Of a stretch of DNA of 64,000 bases, positions 50,137-57,914 are shown piece by piece. Each line of letters starts with the position of its first letter. The stretch's first letter is position 1. The notes below the pieces were generated by a model. The model was not told the DNA's origin. It made no database searches and was given only the letters and a program-made list of their open reading frames with translations. Source of the DNA: JAIQFL01 sp035295745 (lineage in GTDB: Bacteria > Acidobacteriota > Terriglobia > Bryobacterales > Bryobacteraceae); contig DATGIL010000107.1 of the NCBI GenBank assembly GCA_035295745.1, forward strand, positions 1-64,000, written 5' to 3'. The position numbers and the translations under genes are program-made.

Positions 50137-51028
50137 CCTTCTCCACGTCGCTCAATGCCGCAATGACTTCGGCGTATGTCTTTGGACCTTCGGGTCCGAA
50201 TCGTGATGCGAGCGCCAACTCCGCCGCCCAATTTTGCCGGCGCGCCGTAGCTTCGGCCATGATCGGGTCGATCCCCACAGCCCGAAGAGTCTCGGCGACT
50301 TCCTCCATCTCGTGGGCGCGGCGCGCGCCGTGAACCGTCACCCGATTGACCATGTAGTTGGCGAGTTCCTTCCACTGAATTCCCGGATGGCTTCGCTGCA
50401 AAGAAGCGAAAACGCGCTCGTCGGCTCCAAACTGGCTGGCGGCCAGGACGCACTCGGTCAGCAGAGCTTCCATTCCCTTGACGACAATGCTCCGGCACAC
50501 CTTCACTGCCGCAGCCGTGCCGAAGGGTCCGCAAAGCGTTTCCATCTCGAAGCCGAGTGGCCCGAGAGCATGCCCAAGTTCCTCGGCATGCGCCCCGTTC
50601 ACCAGCATCGGCACTCGTTGCCCGTGGTGCTTGGGAACGGGCGCGAGGATCGCCGCTTCCACGAAGCGCCCTCCCGCCGATTCGATCACCTCCGCAATTT
50701 CGCACTTCCTCGCCGGCGAGACCGAGTTGCCATCTACATAAAGATGCGATGCAGCCAGGTGCGGGCGGTTCTGCTTCGCCGCGTCCAAAGCGGAGCTTGC
50801 CGTCACCAACGAAAATACGATCGAGCATCGCTCCATCAATTCGGCATTCGAGGCGACCAGTTCTACGCGCGTCTCGCTTGCCCGCCTGCGAATCCTTTCT
50901 CCCGCGACGCCGTCCTCACGAGCGATGTCGTATGCCACACAGTCGTCTTTGCCCAGTTCGCGCAGGCCTGCCGCGATGCGCGAGGCCGCCTCTCCAAATC
51001 CTACGAATCCGAGCCTCGGTGCCGCCAT
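50120..51028 (-). CDS. NAD(P)-binding 6PGDH-like dehydrogenase with DUF1932
   Basis: 302 residues. An N-terminal Rossmann domain (LGFVGFGEAASRIAAGL, GxGxxA) is followed by an all-helical DUF1932 domain (FGTAAAVKVCRSIVVKGMEA, MVNRVTVHGARRAHEMEEVA). The family resembles beta-hydroxyacid dehydrogenases and phosphogluconate dehydrogenase, with no settled substrate. It starts 3 bases after the galB stop, so it forms an operon with an oxalomesaconate hydratase. I infer it acts on a hydroxy- or oxo-dicarboxylate of the gallate/protocatechuate route. Confidence 0.85.
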   Translation of the reverse strand: MAAPRLGFVGFGEAASRIAAGLRELGKDDCVAYDIAREDGVAGERIRRRASETRVELVASNAELMERCSIVFSLVTASSALDAAKQNRPHLAASHLYVDGNSVSPARKCEIAEVIESAGGRFVEAAILAPVPKHHGQRVPMLVNGAHAEELGHALGPLGFEMETLCGPFGTAAAVKVCRSIVVKGMEALLTECVLAASQFGADERVFASLQRSHPGIQWKELANYMVNRVTVHGARRAHEMEEVAETLRAVGIDPIMAEATARRQNWAAELALASRFGPEGPKTYAEVIAALSDVEKVTPER

Positions 51029-51031
51029 ACC

Positions 51032-51760
51032 TCAGCTTAAAACGTCCGTCACCTGCGGATAGACTCGCTCATACGCCTCCGCATATTGAATCTGACGCCG
51101 TCCGGAATTCCGCACCGCTTGTACGCCGCGGCGCTTTCCCAGGTCGGTGTAATACTGCACCAGGTGCTCCTGAGCCGCCATCGATTCCATCGCCTTCAGC
51201 TTTTTGCCCCACACGGGAGTGATATCGAGCAGGACTTGCGGCTTGAACTGGCATTGCTCCGGCTGGTGCGGTTCGAACAGGAACACCGGGGGCGCATCGT
51301 CCTGCTTACCCTTGCCCTTCGCCGGATAGCCGGAGGCTTGAGAATAGACCCGCGCTTTCAAGGTGAGGTCGTTCGCCATGGGATGGTCCGGATTATAAGG
51401 ATCGAGAAAGCTGTGAGTGAGCACGACTTCCGGCTTGTGCTCGCGGAACTCGTTCACAAGCTCGACGATTTTTTCCTCGGTGGGCTGAATCGGGTAGTCG
51501 CCCATATCGAAGAACCGGATCTCCGCGCCCAATATTTCCGCAGCCCGCGAAGCTTCCTGTTGTCGATCATCCTTGACGCGCTCCACCGTCATTCCGGGAA
51601 TCTTCCAGAGCCGTTCCGACTCTCCACGTTCGCCGTACGAGAGGCACAGCACTCGCACCCGGTAGCCGCGCTCCGAGAGTAGCGCCATGGCTCCGGCGGC
51701 ACGCCAAACGAAGTCGGCCGCGTGGGCACTCACTACCAATACAGTCTTCTGCGTTTCCAT
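51032..51760 (-). CDS. galB: GalB-type 4-oxalomesaconate hydratase (PIG-L fold)
   Basis: 242 residues. The PIG-L/LmbE zinc site AHAAD (12-16) and DHPMAND are present. The overall sequence (SAHAADFVWRAAGAMAL, LSYGERGESERLWK, FDMGDYPIQPTEEKI, LFEPHQPEQC) closely resembles GalB of pseudomonads as I remember it, rather than general deacetylases of the fold. GalB hydrates 4-oxalomesaconate to carboxy-hydroxy-oxoadipate, the substrate of the LigK-type aldolase encoded at 36016. It heads a two-gene operon with the DUF1932 dehydrogenase. TAAAAT ends 8 nt before the ATG, so the mRNA may be nearly leaderless. Confidence 0.85.
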   Translation of the reverse strand: METQKTVLVVSAHAADFVWRAAGAMALLSERGYRVRVLCLSYGERGESERLWKIPGMTVERVKDDRQQEASRAAEILGAEIRFFDMGDYPIQPTEEKIVELVNEFREHKPEVVLTHSFLDPYNPDHPMANDLTLKARVYSQASGYPAKGKGKQDDAPPVFLFEPHQPEQCQFKPQVLLDITPVWGKKLKAMESMAAQEHLVQYYTDLGKRRGVQAVRNSGRRQIQYAEAYERVYPQVTDVLS

Positions 51761-51768
51761 TGAGAATC

Positions 51769-51774
51769 ATTTTA
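51769..51774 (-). promoter_or_regulatory. -10 box of the galB operon, near-leaderless
   Basis: TAAAAT on the minus strand ends 8 nt before the ATG at 51760, the same spacing as the CATACT box of the other aromatic operon (35039-35044). No ribosome site is seen. Confidence 0.45.
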
Positions 51775-51833
51775 ACCGCGCGAATGGATAGGTGCGATGC
51801 CGAACTAGCCGCAGCAATCCACAGCGCATCGTG

Positions 51834-51839
51834 TATACT
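51834..51839 (+). promoter_or_regulatory. -10 box before the short upstream ORF
   Basis: TATACT ends exactly 6 nt before the ATG at 51846 of an 8-codon ORF, so the transcript would begin at that ATG. Confidence 0.5.
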
Positions 51840-51845
51840 CTACGC

Positions 51846-51872
51846 ATGCGGCTCCTCGGCGTGCTGAGTTGA
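51846..51872 (+). CDS. Possible 8-codon leaderless upstream ORF (MRLLGVLS)
   Basis: ATG-CGG-CTC-CTC-GGC-GTG-CTG-AGT-TGA. It would be translated from the very 5' end of the mRNA set by TATACT at 51834. Its stop codon is directly followed by the AAAGGAA ribosome site of the secreted-protein gene at 51887, so terminating ribosomes would sit on that site. It may be a leader peptide or coupling device. Evidence is positional only. Confidence 0.35.
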   Translation: MRLLGVLS

Positions 51873-51886
51873 AAGGAATTTCCACC

Positions 51887-52258
51887 ATGAAGAATTTCGT
51901 CGTGCAGCTCTGTGCGTTATTGGTCCTTGCCCTTCTGGCGGCACATGCCGCTCCCGCTACGGATTTGACCGGCAAATGGAAAGGCACTATGCAGACACCG
52001 GACGGCCAGAGCCTGGAAATCAACTTCAACTTCCAGATGAGCGGCGAGAAACTCACCGGCTCGGTGGCAAGCAGCTACGGCGAAGAGCAGATTACCGAAG
52101 GCGTGGCCAAAGACGATTCGGTCTCGTTCGTGATCATGGCAGGTGGCGGCCAGTTCAAAATCACCTACAAAGGCAAGCTGGTTGGCGACGACCTGAAATT
52201 CAACGTGACGCTGGGCGACATGGGCGATCGCGAGCTGATCGCGAAACGCGTCAAGTGA
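51887..52258 (+). CDS. Small secreted beta-barrel-like hypothetical protein
   Basis: 123 residues from the ATG at 51887, chosen because AAAGGAA lies upstream and a signal peptide (FVVQLCALLVLALLAAHA) follows. The mature part alternates strand-forming residues (GKWKGTMQTPDGQSLEINF, GGGQFKITYKGKLVGDDLKF), in a lipocalin-like pattern often seen in acidobacteria. Ligand unknown. The cytochrome c gene begins one base after its stop. Confidence 0.7.
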   Translation: MKNFVVQLCALLVLALLAAHAAPATDLTGKWKGTMQTPDGQSLEINFNFQMSGEKLTGSVASSYGEEQITEGVAKDDSVSFVIMAGGGQFKITYKGKLVGDDLKFNVTLGDMGDRELIAKRVK

Positions 52259-52259
52259 G

Positions 52260-52772
52260 ATGAAACGTTTCTGGATTGGGTTGTTGATCGGCATCCTGTT
52301 AGTACCTGCCTTTGGGTACGTGTATCTGCGGATGGGATGGGCTCCCGCCTCAACCAGCGCGCCGCCCCTTCCCTTCGAGAAGCGAATCGCCTCGATGGCA
52401 TTGAACGCCGCGATTGACAAGGCTCCCCCCGCAACTCCCGACATCCCGCAGACCGAAGGTGCGTTGATGGAAGGGGCTAAGGTGTATCGCGACTATTGCG
52501 CCATGTGTCACGGCATCGGTTCCGAGCCGAAGAGTCCGGCGGCCCGCGGCATGTATCCACCGCCGCCCCAGTTGCTGCACGGAAAGGGGGTTTCCGACGA
52601 CCCCATCGGCGAGACCTATTGGAAGGTCACCAACGGCATTCGTTTGACCGGTATGCCGGCGTATAAAGATTCCTTGACCGGTTCGCAGTTGTGGCAGGTC
52701 AGCATGTTTCTGGCGAGTTCCGACAAACTGCCCCCGGCCGTCACCGAATACCTGAACAGTCCCGCCCGATAG
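52260..52772 (+). CDS. Membrane-anchored cytochrome c
   Basis: 170 residues. An N-terminal hydrophobic helix (IGLLIGILLVPAFGYVYL) anchors or exports the protein. Heme motif CAMCH (Cys80, Cys83, His84) and Met132 in LTGMPAY are the probable ligands. Class I monoheme cytochromes of this form carry electrons in the periplasm to oxidases or from dehydrogenases. It starts one base after the secreted-protein stop and is followed 17 bases later by an ABC ATPase, so it is part of a three-gene transcript. Confidence 0.88.
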   Translation: MKRFWIGLLIGILLVPAFGYVYLRMGWAPASTSAPPLPFEKRIASMALNAAIDKAPPATPDIPQTEGALMEGAKVYRDYCAMCHGIGSEPKSPAARGMYPPPPQLLHGKGVSDDPIGETYWKVTNGIRLTGMPAYKDSLTGSQLWQVSMFLASSDKLPPAVTEYLNSPAR

Positions 52773-52789
52773 CGCCTACACTTCTCGCC

Positions 52790-53575
52790 ATGCACCCGGT
52801 TCCTTTGATCGACTTCCAAAATGTGACGATCCAACGCGGCGATCGCGTGGTGATGGACAGCGTGAGTCTGACGATTGCCCAAGGTGAGCACGTCGCCATT
52901 CTTGGTCCCAACGGCTCGGGAAAATCGACGCTCATCAAAGTGATCTCGCGCGAATTGTACCCGCGCCTGAAAGAGGAGCCGTGGTCTCTGCGCATCATGG
53001 GACGCGACCGATGGCATCTGTTCGACCTGCGCAATCACCTCGGAATCGTCTCCAACGACTGGATGCAGATGTGCACGCGCGACTATTCGGGCTATGAGAT
53101 TGTGCTGTCGGGTTTCTTCGGCAGCGTGGGCATCTGGCCCAATCACGAGGTGCTGCCCGAGATGGAGGCGAAGGCGCATGAGGTGATGGGGTTGCTGGAA
53201 ATCACCCATCTGGCGGACCGCAACACCAACGAGATGTCGTCGGGTGAAGCGCGCCGCATCCTGATTGGGCGGGCGTTGGTCCACAATCCCCAGGCGCTAG
53301 TGCTCGACGAACCCACTTCCAGCCTCGACCTGCACGCCACCTACGAGCTGCGCGAGATTTTGCGGAAGTTGGCGCGCAACGGCATCAGTATCATCATGGT
53401 CACCCACCACCTGCCCGACATCATTCCGGAAATGCGGCGGGTGGTCTTGTTCCGCGACGGCAAGGTCTATTGCGACGGTCCCAAAGAGAACGTGCTGGAG
53501 GCCGGCCTGTTGAGCAAGCTGTTCGGCATTCCGGTAGAAGTTCTGGAGCGGTCCGGTTACTATCACGTGCTTTAG
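52790..53575 (+). CDS. ABC transporter ATP-binding protein
   Basis: 261 residues from the ATG at 52790; an open frame extends further upstream but overlaps the cytochrome gene. Walker A GPNGSGKST, signature MSSGEARRI (SSGE in place of LSGG) and Walker B ALVLDEPTSSLDLH are present, with an H-loop in MVTHH. It resembles stand-alone ATPases of the YlmA/ModF type. No permease is next to it, so the partner and substrate are unknown. Confidence 0.88.
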   Translation: MHPVPLIDFQNVTIQRGDRVVMDSVSLTIAQGEHVAILGPNGSGKSTLIKVISRELYPRLKEEPWSLRIMGRDRWHLFDLRNHLGIVSNDWMQMCTRDYSGYEIVLSGFFGSVGIWPNHEVLPEMEAKAHEVMGLLEITHLADRNTNEMSSGEARRILIGRALVHNPQALVLDEPTSSLDLHATYELREILRKLARNGISIIMVTHHLPDIIPEMRRVVLFRDGKVYCDGPKENVLEAGLLSKLFGIPVEVLERSGYYHVL

Positions 53576-53585
53576 TCTCTGGATT

Positions 53586-53840
53586 TCGCTTGCTGACGCG
53601 CGCGGCTCGCAACGCAAAACACACCATCGACGCTTGCTGACGCGCGCGGCTCGCAATGCAAAACGCGCATCGACGCTTGCTGACGCCGCTGCTCGCAATG
53701 CAAAACGCGCATCGACGCTGCTGACGCGCGCGGCTCGCAATGCAAAACGCGCATCGACGCTGCTGACGCCGCTGCTCGCAATGCAAAACGCCATCGACGC
53801 TGCTGACGCGCGCGACTCCCGACTCGAAACGCGCATCGAG
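53586..53840 (+). repeat. Tandem array, six ~40-44-bp units
   Basis: Units begin TGCTGACGC at 53591, 53635, 53678, 53719, 53761 and 53801. Units with GCGCGCGGCTCGCAA alternate in part with units reading GCCGCTGCTCGCAA, each ending AAAACGCGCATCGACG. The first unit carries the GCTGACGCGCGCGGCTCG core shared with the 28.5-kb and 57-kb repeats. It ends with CACGAGCCACGACCGTAAG, which matches the 28.5-kb array unit. It fills most of the 320-base gap. Confidence 0.9.
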
Positions 53841-53867
53841 CGACGCCCCACGAGCCACGACCGTAAG

Positions 53868-53882
53868 GGAGTGTTTGCGCCT
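53868..53882 (+). repeat. Partial R1 core next to the tandem array
   Basis: GGGAGTGTTTGCGCC matches the core of R1 (GAGTGTTTGCGCC identical to 91-103). It joins the two repeat families in one place. The hairpin part is absent. Confidence 0.35.
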
Positions 53883-53895
53883 CCGCCGTTCGCAA

Positions 53896-54171
53896 CTACT
53901 CGCCTTCGAGAATAGACCTGTATTCATCCGGATCGAGTCCGAACCGTTCCATTTGCCTGGGAAGATCGGACTTCAAAGTGGCAGGCGTGTTGCGAACCCA
54001 TGCAGCGATCACTGTCTCGACTCCGACCCGATTCTTTCCGTCCTCTTGCGCCATTGCTTCGGCCGTCTGCCGAAGTTGCGCATCCGTGGCATCCCGTACC
54101 GGGCGCGGCGTCTGTGCGAGCACCTGATTCAGCAGATCTTCAGCAGCATCGTTCCAGTTCATCGGTTTCAT
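53896..54171 (-). CDS. PCP_red-domain-like small protein
   Basis: About 91 residues (ATG at 54171; 54168 or 54159 also possible). The first ~65 residues (WNDAAEDLLNQVLAQTPRPV, DGKNRVGVETVIAAW) resemble the small helical PCP_red domain named for protochlorophyllide reductase subunits, which also occurs alone in non-photosynthetic bacteria with unknown function. A basic/acidic tail ends YRSILEGE. It is divergent from the metalloprotease gene. Confidence 0.55.
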   Translation of the reverse strand: MKPMNWNDAAEDLLNQVLAQTPRPVRDATDAQLRQTAEAMAQEDGKNRVGVETVIAAWVRNTPATLKSDLPRQMERFGLDPDEYRSILEGE

Positions 54172-54226
54172 CATACAAGGAGCGCGCGGGGACACGCCAG
54201 TGAAAGGTACAGAGCGGACGGTCGTA

Positions 54227-54232
54227 TACAAT
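54227..54232 (+). promoter_or_regulatory. -10 box of the metalloprotease gene
   Basis: TACAAT suggests a start of transcription near 54239. This excludes the ATG at 54231 and supports ATG 54255, which has AAAGGA at 54240-54245 as its ribosome site. Confidence 0.45.
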
Positions 54233-54254
54233 GGACCCTAAAGGATTAGACCTG

Positions 54255-56933
54255 ATGATTCGAAATTCCTCAACAGTAGCGGCTTTCGCCTCGCTTCTAC
54301 TCTTCGCGCCGTGGATGCTCCACGCGCAACCGGGCGGGGGGCAGAGAGGCGGCGGACCGGCCGGTGCAGGTGGTGGACGAGTGCCCACCATCGAAGAACG
54401 CACGGCAGGCATGCAGAAGCTCGATGGGTATTTCCCGCTGTATTGGGATGATCGAACCGGTAATCTGTGGCTCGAAATTTCCCGCTTCGATAGCGATTTC
54501 CTATACACCACCGGCTTGGCCGCCGGTCTCGGGTCGAATGACATCGGTCTCGATCGCGGACAGGAGGGCGCGGGCAGACTGGTCTCGTTTCAAAGGGTCG
54601 GGCCCAAGGTGCTGCTGATGCAGCCGAACGAATCGTTCCGGTCCTCCAGCAGCAATCCCGCGGAACGTCGCTCGGTGGCCGATTCGTTCGCCAAGTCGGT
54701 CCTGTGGGGCTTCACCGTAGCCGCCGAGAGCAACGGACACGTGCTGGTGGACGCCACCGATTTTTTCCTGCGTGACGGCCACGGGGCCGGCAATGCACTC
54801 GGCGTGTATCGCGTCGACCGCACCCGTAGCGCGATCTATGTACCGCGGACAAAGGCATTTCCGAAGAACACCGAGATTGAAGTCACCCTCACGTTTACCA
54901 ATGAAGCAGTGGGCGGCGGACGGGGCGGTGGCGGGGGACCGGCACAGGGGCCTCCCCCGATCCAGGTTCCTACGGCGGCGCCTGCGGGAGCAGCCGCGGC
55001 TGGCGGGCGCGGCGGACGAGGTGGGGGCGGATTCGGCGGCGGCCTCTTTGCAGGGACTGTCGCCAGTGTGACGCCAACGGCCGAAGCGGTCACCTTGCGC
55101 GAACACTATTCGCTGGTCGAACTCCCTGACGACAAATACCAGCCCCGCTATGACGATCCCCGCGCCGGCTACGGCGGATTGAGCTTCGTCGACTACAGCG
55201 TGCCCATCGGCGAACCGATGGTGATGCGCTATCTCCGGCGTCACCGGCTGGAGAAGAAAGATCCTTCCGCCGAGATGAGCGAGCCCGTCAAGCCCATCGA
55301 ATACTGGGTCGACCCAGGCGCGCCTGAGGACGTCCGCAAGGCGTTAGTCGAGGGCGCCAGTTGGTGGAATCAGGCCTTCGAGGCCGCCGGCTTCCGCAAT
55401 GCCTTCAAAGTCGCGGTCCTGCCGGAGGGCGCCGACCCGATGGACATCCGCTACAACATGATCAATTGGGTGCACCGCTCGACGCGCGGATGGAGCACCG
55501 GCGGAACCGTCTCCGATCCCCGCACCGGCGAGATCATCAAGGCGACCGTGACCCTTGGCTCGCTGCGCGACCGGCAGGATTACCTGATCTTCGAAGGCCT
55601 GCTCTCGCCCTACACGTCGGGCAACGAGAAGCCCGACCTTCTCTATCAGACCGCGCTCGCGAGACTTCGCCAACTGGCAGCTCACGAAGTCGGCCACACG
55701 CTCGGACTCGGCCACAACTATTACGACAGCGAGGCCGGTTGGATCTCGGTCATGGACTATCCGCATCCGCAGGAGAAGCTGCGCGAGGACGGCACTATCG
55801 ATCTGTCGCAAGCCTACCCTGCACGCATTGGCGAGTGGGACAAAGCGACGATCAATTACGGCTATCGCCAGCTCCCGCACGGCGACGAGCCGGCGGCACT
55901 GGCCAAGATCCTGGATGACGCGTGGGCCAAGGACCTGCGCTACATGACCAACCAGGACACGGAGAGCCACCCGCGCGTAGACCAGTGGTCGAATGGCGTC
56001 AATCAGGCCGACGAATTGAATCGCATCATGAAGATTCGCCGCTCGGCGTTGAATCGCCTGGGTGAGCATACCATCCGCAATGGCGCTCCCATGGCCACGA
56101 TCGAAGAACCACTCGTGCCGATTTTCATGTACCACCGGTACACGGTGGAGTCGGCCGCGTCGATGGTCGGCGGAATCGATTATATCTACGGAATGCGCGG
56201 CGACGGGCGTACGCCGGTGAAATGGGAGACTGCCGCGAATCAGCGCAAGGCGCTGGAGGCGTTGGCGGCTACGCTCAAGCCATCGGAACTTACGGTGCCT
56301 AAACAGGTGCTGGAGTCCATTCCGCCGCGACCGCCGGGGTTCGGCCGGCATCGTGAACTGTTTCCGCGCACCACCGGCGATGGTTTCGATCCGCTGAGCC
56401 CGGCAACCGTCGCCTCCGACGTCACAATCGGGTTCGTGTTGCAACTCGATCGCGCGGCCCGTATGGTGGCGCAACATGCGGTGGATCCGTCGCTGCCCGG
56501 ACTCGAAGAAGTGATCGATCGTTTGACCAAAGCGACCTTCGACGCGCCGGTGGCTTCGCCGTATGAAGCGGAGGTGCGGCGGGCCGAGGAACGTGTGATG
56601 GTGGATCGTCTGATGTGGTTGGCTACCGGAGCTCCGAACGGTCAGGTTCGCGCGATCGCCTCATTGAAATTAGGTAAGCTGGCGGCGCGATTGAAAGCGG
56701 AGTCGACACCCAGCGAGCCGGAGTTGGCACAGCATACGCTTTTGGCGGCCGACATCAAGCGATTCCTGGAACGCGGTGCGGATCCGATGCGCCCTATGCC
56801 TGCTCCCGATGCGCCTCCCGGTGCGCCGATTGGTGGAGATGTCGGCATGGACTGGCTGGCTCCGGTACCTGGATGCACCTGGACAGATCAGCATCCGGAC
56901 TCCTGGATACTGTTCGACCGGCCGCTGATGTAG
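54255..56933 (+). CDS. DUF5117/DUF5118 zinc metalloprotease
   Basis: 892 residues from ATG 54255, with a signal peptide (FASLLLFAPWMLHAQ). A Gly-rich spacer follows, then DUF5118-like (MQKLDGYFPLYWDDRTGNLW) and DUF5117 regions with a second Gly-rich insertion near 215-265. The catalytic domain shows HEVGHTLGLGH near 477 and a MDYPHP Met-turn, giving a metzincin-type zinc site. These large exported proteases are common in acidobacteria and Bacteroidota, and their targets are unknown. The unusual Gly-rich loops differ from many relatives. Confidence 0.9.
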   Translation: MIRNSSTVAAFASLLLFAPWMLHAQPGGGQRGGGPAGAGGGRVPTIEERTAGMQKLDGYFPLYWDDRTGNLWLEISRFDSDFLYTTGLAAGLGSNDIGLDRGQEGAGRLVSFQRVGPKVLLMQPNESFRSSSSNPAERRSVADSFAKSVLWGFTVAAESNGHVLVDATDFFLRDGHGAGNALGVYRVDRTRSAIYVPRTKAFPKNTEIEVTLTFTNEAVGGGRGGGGGPAQGPPPIQVPTAAPAGAAAAGGRGGRGGGGFGGGLFAGTVASVTPTAEAVTLREHYSLVELPDDKYQPRYDDPRAGYGGLSFVDYSVPIGEPMVMRYLRRHRLEKKDPSAEMSEPVKPIEYWVDPGAPEDVRKALVEGASWWNQAFEAAGFRNAFKVAVLPEGADPMDIRYNMINWVHRSTRGWSTGGTVSDPRTGEIIKATVTLGSLRDRQDYLIFEGLLSPYTSGNEKPDLLYQTALARLRQLAAHEVGHTLGLGHNYYDSEAGWISVMDYPHPQEKLREDGTIDLSQAYPARIGEWDKATINYGYRQLPHGDEPAALAKILDDAWAKDLRYMTNQDTESHPRVDQWSNGVNQADELNRIMKIRRSALNRLGEHTIRNGAPMATIEEPLVPIFMYHRYTVESAASMVGGIDYIYGMRGDGRTPVKWETAANQRKALEALAATLKPSELTVPKQVLESIPPRPPGFGRHRELFPRTTGDGFDPLSPATVASDVTIGFVLQLDRAARMVAQHAVDPSLPGLEEVIDRLTKATFDAPVASPYEAEVRRAEERVMVDRLMWLATGAPNGQVRAIASLKLGKLAARLKAESTPSEPELAQHTLLAADIKRFLERGADPMRPMPAPDAPPGAPIGGDVGMDWLAPVPGCTWTDQHPDSWILFDRPLM

Positions 56934-56970
56934 TGCGGTGAGCCCCGCATGCGGGCGATGCTTTCAAGGC

Positions 56971-57144
56971 AGCTCACGGTCGCGGCTCGGTAGGTGTGCT
57001 TGCGAGCCGCGCGCGTGAGCAAGGCGATGCCTCATCGTATGTGGGGCAGGCGCTCCAGGATTTTTCACAGCTTCTCACACTCACTCTCACATACTCACGG
57101 GTTGTGGCTTTTGGCTCGCTACGAGCCGCGCGTTAGCAAGCGAT
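56971..57144 (-). repeat. Two scattered units of the array family
   Basis: On the minus strand CGCGCGCGGCTCG-type cores occur at 57003-57027 and 57122-57143, with the GCTCACGG/AACGCGC variants of the core. Between them is a CT/CA-rich stretch (57065-57100, repeated TCACA/CTCAC). The orientation follows the small membrane-protein gene whose 3' end is at 57180. Confidence 0.6.
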
Positions 57145-57179
57145 CTGGCGATACGTCGGCGGACTTCTGAAACCCGTAC

Positions 57180-57350
57180 CTAACTCGCCGCCCTCACAAG
57201 CTTCAGCCCGGAACTGGGTTTGACCGGCGGCGCAGCCACAGTCTCGCAGAAGCGCTGAGAGACACGGTGCCGTCGGTTCGCCCATCCCAGCAGCGCTACC
57301 AGGGCGAAGAACAGGAACACGGAATAAAGCGTCTGTGCTTCAGGTGTCAT
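57180..57350 (-). CDS. Small single-pass membrane protein
   Basis: 56 residues from the ATG at 57350, which has AAGGAA upstream; an earlier ATG at 57371 is less likely. One membrane helix (LYSVFLFFALVALLGWA) is followed by a basic RRHR stretch and a short tail. Function unknown. The 159-base stretch before it contains two short C4/G4 hairpins (57435-57450 and 57507-57518) but no gene. Confidence 0.45.
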   Translation of the reverse strand: MTPEAQTLYSVFLFFALVALLGWANRRHRVSQRFCETVAAPPVKPSSGLKLVRAAS

Positions 57351-57509
57351 TGGTATTTCCTTGAATTCCATTGCAATTCAAATTGCAAGCCAGTGCCAGA
57401 TAGGAAAGTAACAGTTAGGTACTGAAGGCTTGCCCCCCACCGATATGGGGAGTTCACCTGCGGCAACTGGCCAGAACTACCGCGCGCTGATGATCTACTG
57501 GCGAAACCC

Positions 57510-57914
57510 CTATCGGGGAGCGATGCCCGGATCCGGGAGATCCAGGATCGTAACGCTCTCCTGCTCATTAGGATCGGTTCGCGAAATCAGGCCGACACAG
57601 GGCGTAGTATCGCTTGGATTGTAGGGCAGGTGAGGGACGTTGGCCGGAATGTAGACGAAGTCGCCTGCCTTCATCCAGGCGTGTTCGCGAAGTCCTTCGC
57701 CGTACCACATCCCTGCCTCGCCCGACACAACGTAGACGGCGCTTTCGTGGCTGTGGTGCAGGTGGGGCTTGGCGCGGCCCAACGGAGGAATCGTCACCAG
57801 GTGCATGCAGAGCGATTGCGAATTCGCGGTCTGCGCCGAGACCCCTTCGAAGTAGTCGAAGCCCTGCTTGCCGCGGCTGGATTCGCCCGCCCGAATCACG
57901 GAACAACTGCGCAT
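57510..57914 (-). CDS. Single-domain cupin
   Basis: 134 residues from the ATG at 57914, which overlaps the transporter stop by one base (TGATG). The cupin 1 motif HLHHSHESAVYVVSG (two His, Glu) and cupin 2 motif AGDFVYIPANVPHLPYN (His) give a metal site. The domain covers nearly all the protein. Cupins range from dioxygenases and isomerases to sugar binders. Coupling to a pair of small multidrug/metabolite transporters suggests the cupin acts on or senses the same small molecule. Confidence 0.85.
   Translation of the reverse strand: MRSCSVIRAGESSRGKQGFDYFEGVSAQTANSQSLCMHLVTIPPLGRAKPHLHHSHESAVYVVSGEAGMWYGEGLREHAWMKAGDFVYIPANVPHLPYNPSDTTPCVGLISRTDPNEQESVTILDLPDPGIAPR

Noticed and set aside
57435..57518. 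Possible riboswitch before the small membrane-protein gene
   Set aside because: Only two short C4/G4 stems are visible and no conserved riboswitch core could be matched.
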